A program made the position numbers and the translations under genes. Below, piece by piece: positions 14,118-20,741 of a stretch of DNA of 64,000 nucleotides. The notes beneath the pieces are model-generated. The model saw only the letters and a list, made by a program, of their open reading frames with translations, did not search any database and was not told where the DNA came from. Every line of letters starts with the position of its first letter. The first letter of the stretch is position 1. The DNA lies in IMG/VR virus record IMGVR_UViG_3300017963_000011, positions 1 through 64,000 of that record, one strand, 5' to 3'. This stretch comes from a virus.

Positions 14118-14447
14118 TCACTCTTCGCCTTGCGTGAGTTCGTCGAAGATTTCTTTGAGCCATGCAAGATGACACAAGAGGTTGTGCCGATCCCTTGACG
14201 AATAAGTGGACACGAGAGGATCGAGGGGGTCGAGTTCTCGCGCGTCTCTTGCTCGGATGCCATCGAGTTCCTCCTGCGCAATCATCCTTGGGATGACAGG
14301 TCTGTGTTTACGTTTCAGATTTCCAAGTCTTTGCTCGGCAACCCATTCTTTTGTGAATGAGCAAGAACGGGCATAGTTCCTGCCCAGGTATCCTTTTCCA
14401 CAGCACACTGGACAGACCGGGAGTTCGGATTTCTTTTTCTTAGCCAT
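14118..14447 (-). CDS. Zinc-ribbon hypothetical protein (109 aa)
   Basis: A lysine-rich start (MAKKKKSELP) is followed by CPVCCGKGYLG, half of a DnaJ-like zinc motif, and a cysteine near residue 29; the remainder is helical and charged. No full second knuckle is seen. The ATG at 14447 overlaps the preceding stop. Function unknown. Confidence 0.65.
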   Translation of the reverse strand: MAKKKKSELPVCPVCCGKGYLGRNYARSCSFTKEWVAEQRLGNLKRKHRPVIPRMIAQEELDGIRARDARELDPLDPLVSTYSSRDRHNLLCHLAWLKEIFDELTQGEE

Positions 14448-14784
14448 TGGGCATCAGGAAGAAGCGAAAGCCTGCATTGGCCAGGCGTTTGAGTGCTGAG
14501 ATCTCATCTTCATCCAAGCCGGCATCTCGTAAGGAGGAAAGAAGCCTTTCATCTTTGATCTTTTCATCGAGCTTACCTAGCCAGTGACTTCCGAAATCCC
14601 AGGGTTCTGTTCCGAACGCTGCGAATAGATCTTCGCTTGTACCACGCGTGGGGCACACATGGACTAGCGTTGCGATCTTGGTATTTTCCTTTACGCACTC
14701 ATAGTAGTTCTCTGGATAGTCGAGACAGTCTACGATCTTCTTTTGAAACTTACCGATTGCGAAAAGTTCAGCGTTCATGCCCAT
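14440..14784 (-). CDS. Hypothetical protein downstream of ThyX (114 aa)
   Basis: Starts MGMNAELFAIGKF at 14784, overlapping the ThyX stop (CTGATGG); the ATG at 14778 is an alternative. Alpha/beta N-terminal half with LDYPENYYECV and a C-terminal helical part (RDAGLDEDEISALKRLANAGF). No recognised family. Co-expression with thyX is likely. Confidence 0.65.
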   Translation of the reverse strand: MGMNAELFAIGKFQKKIVDCLDYPENYYECVKENTKIATLVHVCPTRGTSEDLFAAFGTEPWDFGSHWLGKLDEKIKDERLLSSLRDAGLDEDEISALKRLANAGFRFFLMPNG

Positions 14785-15470
14785 CAGAGATACTCTTCTT
14801 TCAGGTCATCGAATACAGGAGCGAACCGCTCTGCAAAATCCCTGAGAAGGCCGAGCATCAGCGAAACCATGTCCGGGTGCGCAGCCTTGTTGCAGCGCAG
14901 AGAGAAGATGTGGCGCCACTCACGGAGGTTGGCTTTGCAAATCACCTCAGTCTTGAGGCTGTTTGGGAGCACGTCGCGGGCGCCTTGCGGTGGAAGACCA
15001 CGCTGGCGTAGCATGTGATAGAACTCTTCGGCCGTGATCATCGCATTCCACCACTCGTGTTCAATGTCATCCCAGGACATCCTGTCGCTGCTATCGTTAT
15101 GGATGCCGATGGGGATGTTGGGGCAGAAGAACGGGATCACGAACCTGACGTGATCTTTCTCTTCACCTGTCCCGTAGTCACAGTAGCGGCTCGACTCTTG
15201 GAGGAAAGAGCAGAGCCGATGGCGCACGAGTTCATGAGAGATGCCTCGATCGCAGATGAAGCGAACTGTGACATCCCAGAACTCGAATACGGTCCAGTGC
15301 CCACGCTTGATGAGCTTCTTGATGAGTTGAATGTCGGTGCCTGGGGCTATCTTGGCCTCGCTCTTGTAGCAGTTACGAGCGCACAGTTCCAGGAACCCCG
15401 ACCAGTCCATGACGATACCACCAGGGGCGGAACCGTTCATGATCTTGGCGCTTTGCTTAACTAGGATCAT
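14784..15470 (-). CDS. thyX: Flavin-dependent thymidylate synthase ThyX
   Basis: 228-residue FAD-dependent thymidylate synthase making dTMP from dUMP with methylenetetrahydrofolate. The family signature RHRxxSxxxxSxR is complete at residues 83-95 (RHRLCSFLQESSR), with a preceding HWTVFEFWDVTV strand and a C-terminal LREWRHIFSLR(C) segment that binds dUMP. Length matches the family. In phages ThyX supplies thymidine nucleotides for genome replication. It lies mid-operon, overlapping both neighbours. Confidence 0.95.
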   Translation of the reverse strand: MILVKQSAKIMNGSAPGGIVMDWSGFLELCARNCYKSEAKIAPGTDIQLIKKLIKRGHWTVFEFWDVTVRFICDRGISHELVRHRLCSFLQESSRYCDYGTGEEKDHVRFVIPFFCPNIPIGIHNDSSDRMSWDDIEHEWWNAMITAEEFYHMLRQRGLPPQGARDVLPNSLKTEVICKANLREWRHIFSLRCNKAAHPDMVSLMLGLLRDFAERFAPVFDDLKEEYL

Positions 15471-15709
15471 ACTCCGTTCCTCTCAGTGTCAGTGACACCA
15501 TTGAGATGGACGGCCCAGCGGCAGATAGGCTTGTTCTTGCGGTCGTTGAAGAGTAACAGGGCGCCGATGCACTCGACGTGTGCTACGTCTTTCACGGGCA
15601 GTGCCCAAATGTCGCCATCTAAGCTGCATACCTCAAGATCATCATCGTACCTGGGGTCGTTGATGATCTTCCTGAATTCTTTTAACTTCATGCGGGCTGG
15701 GCTTTCCAC
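15467..15709 (-). CDS. Hypothetical protein (80 aa)
   Basis: Either a GTG at 15709, overlapping the upstream TAG and using the conserved GGTGA of the RLVKI tail, or the ATG at 15691 may be the start; I favour the GTG by analogy with the other RLVKI junctions. Short alpha/beta protein (FRKIINDPRYDDDLEVCSLDGDIW) with strands around it; not recognised. Confidence 0.6.
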   Translation of the reverse strand: MESPARMKLKEFRKIINDPRYDDDLEVCSLDGDIWALPVKDVAHVECIGALLLFNDRKNKPICRWAVHLNGVTDTERNGV

Positions 15710-16455
15710 TAGATCTTCACCAGTCTCCGTAGTTTCTTTCCAGATGGCTTCGACATCATGCTCTTGGCCAAATCGATGACTTGACGCATTGTGCCAAGCT
15801 CTTGTTGCGCGTGTCTCAGATCGTCCATCGTGATTGTGAATTCACATTTGACATGACTCCAATCTTTCTCGGTATCTATTTTCTTGATCCTCTTGTCGAA
15901 TTGTGACCATTGACTACGTTCCTCGGGCGGCTTCTTCAATTCCAGATACATGAAGAGAAGCATAGCAGCGAGGATTTCATCTCTGATCTCGTGGTAGCCT
16001 TCCTCATCATCCATGCCAGTGCTGTCATAGAATGAGATGGCATTTCCGTTTGGATCTACAATGGTATCGCCGCCGGCCCAACCTTGCATTCCGCCTTGTA
16101 GGCTGACGAGGACGTTTCCATTCTCGTCGGCTTCACTGATAGCTGTGCCGATGATACCTGGATTTGTTGATTCTCCGTTGAGATTTCCACCAGCGCCAGC
16201 GGTTACGAGATCGCCGGCTCGGATTGGGGCACCGCTTGTTGAGACGGCATTTCCGATTTCTACGACTCCATGCCGAGTTACATCAACAGCAGTTCCTTCA
16301 GCATGACGTGATCTGGGCGGTTCGACAGCAAAGACTTCGTTGGGCAGAGAGCATTGCCGGGCAATCATCTTTGCCATTTGTTCTGCCCATGCTGGTGTAA
16401 TTTCCCCGTTTATTTGAATCTGATTGAAGATGATGTTGTCGTTTTTCTTTGCCAT
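15709..16455 (-). CDS. Accessory protein with decoration-like beta domain, RLVKI tail
   Basis: 248 residues. Residues ~65-125 (GNAVSTSGAPIRAGDLVTAG...PGIIGTAISEADENGNVLVSL) follow the pattern of capsid-decoration (DUF2190-like) beta domains: a G-[IV] strand, I+AGD/GD turn, P.G.A and a closing V.V+L strand, as in the late protein at 24780-25181. An N-terminal helix (AWAEQMAKMIARQCS) and a C-terminal helical region (RHAQQELGTMRQVIDLAKSMM) flank it. It ends in RRLVKI. It is the second early-block protein with a virion-like domain; function unknown. Confidence 0.65.
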   Translation of the reverse strand: MAKKNDNIIFNQIQINGEITPAWAEQMAKMIARQCSLPNEVFAVEPPRSRHAEGTAVDVTRHGVVEIGNAVSTSGAPIRAGDLVTAGAGGNLNGESTNPGIIGTAISEADENGNVLVSLQGGMQGWAGGDTIVDPNGNAISFYDSTGMDDEEGYHEIRDEILAAMLLFMYLELKKPPEERSQWSQFDKRIKKIDTEKDWSHVKCEFTITMDDLRHAQQELGTMRQVIDLAKSMMSKPSGKKLRRLVKI

Positions 16456-16468
16456 TGCGCGCCGCCCG

Positions 16469-16482
16469 TTGTAGCGCTACCA
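16469..16482. repeat. Palindrome copy 6
   Basis: TTGTAGCGCTACCA, one mismatch from the perfect 14-mer, in the 28-base gap between two minus-strand genes. Confidence 0.9.
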
Positions 16483-16483
16483 T

Positions 16484-16687
16484 CTAGTAGCGAGGTCGCT
16501 TGTCGGAAAATACGTGCCGATATCCAGTCGTCTTGTAGTCTTTGACGACTTTCTTTTTGAGGAAATACTTCTTTGCCAAGTGCGTTACTCCGCGCTTGGT
16601 CATCTTGCCTTTGCGCACGATCGTGATGGCTTCCGGTCGAGCATCATCGACCAGCTTCACTACTGTCCACCATTTCTTCATACCCAT
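16484..16687 (-). CDS. Small basic protein, first gene after promoter (67 aa)
   Basis: MGMKKWWTVVKLVDDARPEA... is strongly basic (KKYFLKKKVVKDYK) with alternating strands, suggestive of a small DNA- or RNA-binding protein. The ATG at 16687 has AAAGGAC six bases upstream and lies 18 bases from the start point of a promoter at 16712-16740, so it heads the early transcript that runs towards position 1. Confidence 0.7.
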   Translation of the reverse strand: MGMKKWWTVVKLVDDARPEAITIVRKGKMTKRGVTHLAKKYFLKKKVVKDYKTTGYRHVFSDKRPRY

Positions 16688-16711
16688 TGTTCGTCCTTTC
16701 TAGGGGCACAT

Positions 16712-16740
16712 AGTATAGCGTGTTACTGAGTGCCACTCAA
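16712..16740 (-). promoter_or_regulatory. Sigma-70 promoter of the minus-strand block
   Basis: TTGAGT, 17-base spacer, TATACT on the minus strand, with the start point predicted near 16705. It would drive 16484-16687 and the genes beyond. It sits at the very end of the lipoprotein gene (its stop is at 16723), so the -35 is within that coding sequence. Confidence 0.6.
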
Positions 16741-17136
16741 GATGATATATACGCCCGTACCGTCTCTGCCTATACTATGCAGAGTTAGGCTATACGAGAC
16801 GAGCGGGCCTTGGATATTTTGTAGAGGCGCGGGTAGTCTTTGAACCCATTGAGTCTGCATGGGTTTGTCAAATATTTTTGGATCTCCCTCGTTGAAAGTG
16901 ATGGTTCCCCATGCGGCGTTTTGTTGAGGTGTGATGTTGCGAACCCACACTGGCGATGGGATTGGAACTCTTGACATTTCTGAGTTGGCAGCGCTCAACT
17001 CGGAAACGTAGATCTTTGTCGCTGGGAAGCCGGCATTGGTATCTGGCCCGTGACATCCCAGGATGCAAAGAAGAAGAATGGCCCCGGCTACTCGCCGGGG
17101 CCGTAGAAAGGACGGTTGACAATGGCAATCAACCAT
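16723..17136 (-). CDS. Phage lipoprotein
   Basis: 137 residues. The N-terminus has RPRR, a hydrophobic stretch (VAGAILLLCI) and the lipobox ILGC with Cys27-type position, so a lipid-anchored, exported protein is predicted. The mature part is beta-rich with no recognised domain. It could be an outer-membrane spanin-like or superinfection-exclusion lipoprotein; the neighbour upstream is a two-span membrane protein, which would suit either role. A 9-bp GC-rich inverted repeat (17084-17106) lies within the signal-peptide codons. Confidence 0.65.
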   Translation of the reverse strand: MVDCHCQPSFLRPRRVAGAILLLCILGCHGPDTNAGFPATKIYVSELSAANSEMSRVPIPSPVWVRNITPQQNAAWGTITFNEGDPKIFDKPMQTQWVQRLPAPLQNIQGPLVSYSLTLHSIGRDGTGVYIILSGTQ

Positions 17137-17144
17137 TAGGAAGA

Positions 17145-17387
17145 CTACCCTTCTTTTTCACGATTGTCAACGGCTTCCGCGTTGCGGGCACCGTAGTATT
17201 TTGATCCGAGGGCTCCAATGGTGAACATGAGAAGGCCGTTGCCGAGGAGACCCATCCAGCCCCACTTGATCCATGCGTTGACCCATGATGCGAGAAAAGC
17301 GATCACTGCCGAGATGAGACATGTGAGCACGAAGAAGCCGTACTCCAGAGCATACGGCTTTACTTCTTCATTCGTCGTCGAATTCAT
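17145..17387 (-). CDS. Two-span membrane protein (holin-like or exclusion)
   Basis: 80 residues from the ATG at 17387 (GGAG nine bases upstream), overlapping the previous gene. Two hydrophobic segments, FFVLTCLISAVIAFLASWV and a second of about 20 residues ending in GALG, with charged ends and a KEG C-terminus. Topology and size would suit a class II holin, but it lies far from the endolysin, so a role in host membrane or superinfection exclusion is equally possible. Confidence 0.6.
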   Translation of the reverse strand: MNSTTNEEVKPYALEYGFFVLTCLISAVIAFLASWVNAWIKWGWMGLLGNGLLMFTIGALGSKYYGARNAEAVDNREKEG

Positions 17388-17742
17388 CTTCTGTTTCTCC
17401 GTCTTCTTCAAGTTCGCCTCTCTCCATTGCGAGGTACTGTTGCACGGTCTCGTCCATCTGGCTCATAACGAGCTTCTTGAGCTTGATGATGTTGTGTTTG
17501 AACTTCTCGGCTTCGACTACGCGGCTGTCGTCGCCTACGTTGTCCATCAACATATCTTCGATCATTGCGCGGAGTGCATCGGTCACACTTGCATGGTACG
17601 GGCCAACGCCCTTCCAGCCCTCGCCGCCGCCGATCTTCTTTCCTTTGCGCTCTTTCTCCACTTTGGTATACCTCTTCTGGAGGACCAAGTTGAACTGGTC
17701 CCTCCTATAAAGGCGATACCTGTCACTGAAGAATTTTATCAT
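17368..17742 (-). CDS. Hypothetical protein, first divergent early gene (124 aa)
   Basis: A conserved-looking first half (RYRLYRRDQFNLVLQKRYTKVEKERKGKK...GWKGVGPYHASVTDALRAMIEDML) resembles a short family of phage proteins with 'Y.L..D..N.VLQ+' and 'YY.s...AL+.' motifs. The C-terminus is very acidic. GGACGGTGGAG precedes the ATG at 17742. It is the first minus-strand gene facing the late promoter; no confident promoter for it was seen in 17743-17906. Confidence 0.7.
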   Translation of the reverse strand: MIKFFSDRYRLYRRDQFNLVLQKRYTKVEKERKGKKIGGGEGWKGVGPYHASVTDALRAMIEDMLMDNVGDDSRVVEAEKFKHNIIKLKKLVMSQMDETVQQYLAMERGELEEDGETEDEFDDE

Positions 17743-17813
17743 TATTACTCCACCGTCCTTTCGCTAATAGATATGCGTGAGACGTGTTGTTTGGACTTGC
17801 TCTCGAAAAAATG

Positions 17814-17827
17814 TTGTAGCGCTACCA
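17814..17827. repeat. Palindrome copy 7
   Basis: TTGTAGCGCTACCA in the divergent intergenic region, 42 bp upstream of the -35 box of the terminase promoter, a position suited to repression or activation of that promoter. Confidence 0.9.
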
Positions 17828-17869
17828 CGCACCAGAATTGCCACCAGCATGGATTGGCACGACGCTTGC

Positions 17870-17898
17870 TTGACAGATAAAAATCCCTACCTTATTAT
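17870..17898 (+). promoter_or_regulatory. Late promoter upstream of terminase
   Basis: TTGACA, 17-base spacer, TATTAT: five of six -10 bases and all -35 bases match the sigma-70 consensus. The predicted start point (17905-17907) coincides with the terminase ATG at 17907, so the transcript would be leaderless or nearly so. This is the strongest promoter in the window. Confidence 0.75.
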
Positions 17899-17906
17899 AT
17901 AGGGCA

Positions 17907-19346
17907 ATGGCACTCGTAAGGTTTGACATACCAGTCTCAAAGTTCACGCCAAAACGCAAGTATAAGTTCTTCTACAAGAAGCTCAAGTACAATCCACATG
18001 GCGGGCAGAAGAAGTTTCACGACTCTGACGCCCGCTTTCGCGTTATCACGGCGGGGTCAAGAACTGGAAAGACGACCGGCGCTGCGGCCGAGGTCATCGC
18101 CTACGCTTGGTTGCCCAACAAGGTGATCTGGTGTGTTGCGCCTACGTATGATCTTTCAGAGAAAGTCTTCCGCATCGTGTGGCGCAAGATGGTGGAAGAG
18201 TGGGGCTGCGAAACACTATCCGGCACATCCTACAGGGATCGCCGGATTCGTTTTGCATGGGGAACCGAAGTTTGTGGTCGATCTTGCGAGAATCCAAAGT
18301 CGCTTCTTGGCGAGGGCGTTGACTTCATGGTTGTTGACGAAGCAGCCCGCATCTCCAAGATGATCTGGGATGAGTATCTCCGCGAGCGCTTGATGGACAA
18401 GATTGGCAAAGCAATCATCATCTCGTCGCCAAAGGGAACAGCCGGGTGGTTCCCGGAGTTCTACAAGCGTGGTCAAAATTCGGCATTCGAGCAGTGGGCA
18501 AGTTGGCGCATCACTCTGTACGAGAACCCCCACATTCCGCGCGAAGAAATTGAGATGATGGCGCTGGAGATGCCCAAGGAAGTCTTCGATCAAGAAGTCC
18601 TTGGAAAGTTTGTCCCGTATGGTGGCCTTGTCTTCAAGGGCTTCGATGAGGGCGTGCATCTAAGCGCAGACGCTGAGTTCAATCCTGAGATCCCAATCAC
18701 GCTTGCTGTCGATTTTGGAAAACGCAACCCGACATCTGTTCTATTCTGTCATCGCATGGGTGCAGAGTCTTTTCACATTTTTGATGAATACTACGTCGCT
18801 GGTCTCGATACGATCGATAACGCGTTTGCTGTCCAGAGAAAACTTGAACCGTATCTTGCCGCGAGCATCCATAAGAGTGTCCATACTTATCACGATCCTT
18901 CGGGCAGTGATGAGGCATCGATTTTCAAGAAGATCATCAAACCCCTGGTTATGATACCTGGGATCAACGACATCAAGCCTGGGAATATCACGCTGGAAAC
19001 ACACCTGAAAGAGAAGAAGCACACAGGGCGCCCAGGCATCCTCGTGAACCCGCGTTGTGAGAACACAGCATGGGAATTCACGGTCTATCACTACCCAAAG
19101 AAAAAGAAACGCGACGACGCACCAGTCTCTGAGAACCCGGTGGATGTAGACAACCATTCGATGGCCGCGTTGCGTTACTGGATACATACGATCGCCCCGG
19201 CGAGTTACATGCCGCTAGACTTCAACACTATTCGCGCTTCACGGAGTCTTTCTATCTGTGCGCGGGAGGCAGGAAATGATTACATTCGCGAGATCTCTAA
19301 TCTCAAGGGTATTGTCGCTGTTGAAACTCAGACGCCCGAAGATTGA
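17907..19346 (+). CDS. terL: Terminase large subunit
   Basis: 479-residue packaging motor. ATPase: Walker A GSRTGKT at residues 50-56, adenine-binding region before it (GGQKKFHDSDARFRVI), Walker B MVVDEAAR at 141-148, and coupling SSPKGT near 173. Nuclease: TLAVDFGKRNPTSV (Asp269) and a C-terminal DVDNHSMAALRYW with catalytic acidic/His residues. No small subunit was recognised. The ATG lies directly at the predicted transcription start of the late promoter. It overlaps the portal gene. Confidence 0.95.
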   Translation: MALVRFDIPVSKFTPKRKYKFFYKKLKYNPHGGQKKFHDSDARFRVITAGSRTGKTTGAAAEVIAYAWLPNKVIWCVAPTYDLSEKVFRIVWRKMVEEWGCETLSGTSYRDRRIRFAWGTEVCGRSCENPKSLLGEGVDFMVVDEAARISKMIWDEYLRERLMDKIGKAIIISSPKGTAGWFPEFYKRGQNSAFEQWASWRITLYENPHIPREEIEMMALEMPKEVFDQEVLGKFVPYGGLVFKGFDEGVHLSADAEFNPEIPITLAVDFGKRNPTSVLFCHRMGAESFHIFDEYYVAGLDTIDNAFAVQRKLEPYLAASIHKSVHTYHDPSGSDEASIFKKIIKPLVMIPGINDIKPGNITLETHLKEKKHTGRPGILVNPRCENTAWEFTVYHYPKKKKRDDAPVSENPVDVDNHSMAALRYWIHTIAPASYMPLDFNTIRASRSLSICAREAGNDYIREISNLKGIVAVETQTPED

Positions 19347-20730
19347 CAAGAAGAAGACACAACTCAACAGAGAGACAGCGGCTACCGTAATCAACGGTTA
19401 CTCTACCGGGGTCTCTCTGATCACGAACCCGGATACCTTGGTCCAGCGTCGTGGCCTCGATATCTACGACGAGATGCTCACCGACGATCAAGTCTACGCC
19501 ATCTCGTCAACCAAGAAGCTGCTCATCCTTGCGCCAAGTTGGAATGTGTTGCCTGCCAGCGCATCCAAGCGCGACATCGCCATCGCAGACTTCGTGAGTT
19601 GGAATCTTGTGAACATGCAAGGCACGTTTCGCAACATCTTGTTCAACGTGCTCACAGCGATGGACTATGGCTTCTCAATCACAGAGAAGGTGTGGACTCT
19701 GATCAAGAACAATCGCAAGTACCGGGGCCTCATCGGTATCAAGGCGTTGAAGCCGAAGAGTCCTCACTATTTCGATTTCAAGATTGACTGCTTTGGCAAC
19801 ATCAAGGGCCTTCGACAAACGGTACGCTGCATAGAGCAGCCACGTGGCGAACTCGATCCCGACAAGTTCATCATTTATTCGTACAACGCGAAATTCGGAA
19901 ATCCCTACGGTTATTCCGATTTACGCGCGGCTTATTTGCCTTGGATCGAGAAGAAGCTGGTGCGTAGGTTCTGGAACATCTTCCTCGAACGTTTCGGGTC
20001 GCCACCTGTCATTGGGCGCGTTCCTCGCGGCGCGTCCGATGACGAAGTGCAGAAGATGCTCAACATCATCGAGAACATCCAGACTCGCACAGGTATCACG
20101 CTTCCCGAGGGTTTCGAGATGGAACTTCTGGAAGCGCAGCGAGGTGGTCAGGCCAAGTTCGAGGCTGCTATTGCAGAGAAGAACATGGCCATCTCGCACG
20201 CGATTTTGATGCCCGATCTTCTCGGTTTCTCGTCTGGCGAGCGTCCAGGCTCGTTTGCTCTTGGCAAAGCCCACGTCGATATCTTCCTTCTCATTCTTGA
20301 AAAAGTCGCCAAGGATATCGAGGACGACATCGTTGGCGAACAGATCATCCGGCCGCTGGTCGACATGAACTTCAAGGTCCAGGACTACCCCAGGTTCAAA
20401 TTCGAGCCGATGAAGCGAGAGAACCGTTCGATCCGCGCCAAGATTGTTTCCATCCTCAACGATGCCGGCGTTATCCGCGCCGACGAGCCATGGGTTCGCG
20501 ACTTTGTGGAGATCCCACAAGTCACTGGCGTCATTCCGGAGACAGAGCAAGAGACAGACGATCCGCTTCTCGATAGAATCGAGAAGATCGAGGAAGTGCT
20601 TGCAGGTGAAAGGCCCAAGCAGTTGGGCAAGCCAACACAGAGAAAGATCGGCAAGAGAATTGACCGCGCTCCTGGCGTTGGGGCGAAACCCGGTCGTGGA
20701 CCCGTGGAAGTTCAGAGCCCTAAGCTCTAG
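19276..20730 (+). CDS. Portal protein, DUF935 (Mu gp29-like)
   Basis: 484 residues from the ATG at 19276 (GGGAGGCAGGAA upstream), overlapping terminase. The order is that of the DUF935 portals: N-terminal GYSTGVSLITNPDTLVQRRG, YDEMLTDDQVYAISSTKKLLILAPSWNV, a FGNPYGYSDLRAAYLPW region, RFGSPPVIGRVP, then IAEKNMAISHAILMPDLLGFSSGERPGSFALG with a C-terminal extension. It forms the ring at the head vertex through which DNA passes. The C-terminal ~70 residues are basic and variable. Confidence 0.85.
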   Translation: MITFARSLISRVLSLLKLRRPKIDKKKTQLNRETAATVINGYSTGVSLITNPDTLVQRRGLDIYDEMLTDDQVYAISSTKKLLILAPSWNVLPASASKRDIAIADFVSWNLVNMQGTFRNILFNVLTAMDYGFSITEKVWTLIKNNRKYRGLIGIKALKPKSPHYFDFKIDCFGNIKGLRQTVRCIEQPRGELDPDKFIIYSYNAKFGNPYGYSDLRAAYLPWIEKKLVRRFWNIFLERFGSPPVIGRVPRGASDDEVQKMLNIIENIQTRTGITLPEGFEMELLEAQRGGQAKFEAAIAEKNMAISHAILMPDLLGFSSGERPGSFALGKAHVDIFLLILEKVAKDIEDDIVGEQIIRPLVDMNFKVQDYPRFKFEPMKRENRSIRAKIVSILNDAGVIRADEPWVRDFVEIPQVTGVIPETEQETDDPLLDRIEKIEEVLAGERPKQLGKPTQRKIGKRIDRAPGVGAKPGRGPVEVQSPKL

Positions 20731-20741
20731 GAGGTTACAGC

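Noticed and set aside
16484-17742. A terminase small subunit among the genes next to terL.
   Set aside because: These genes run in the opposite direction and none has a recognisable small-terminase HTH pattern.
17894-17899. TATAAT on the minus strand as a divergent early promoter.
   Set aside because: No -35 match at the right distance; the same bases form the plus-strand -10 box of the late promoter.
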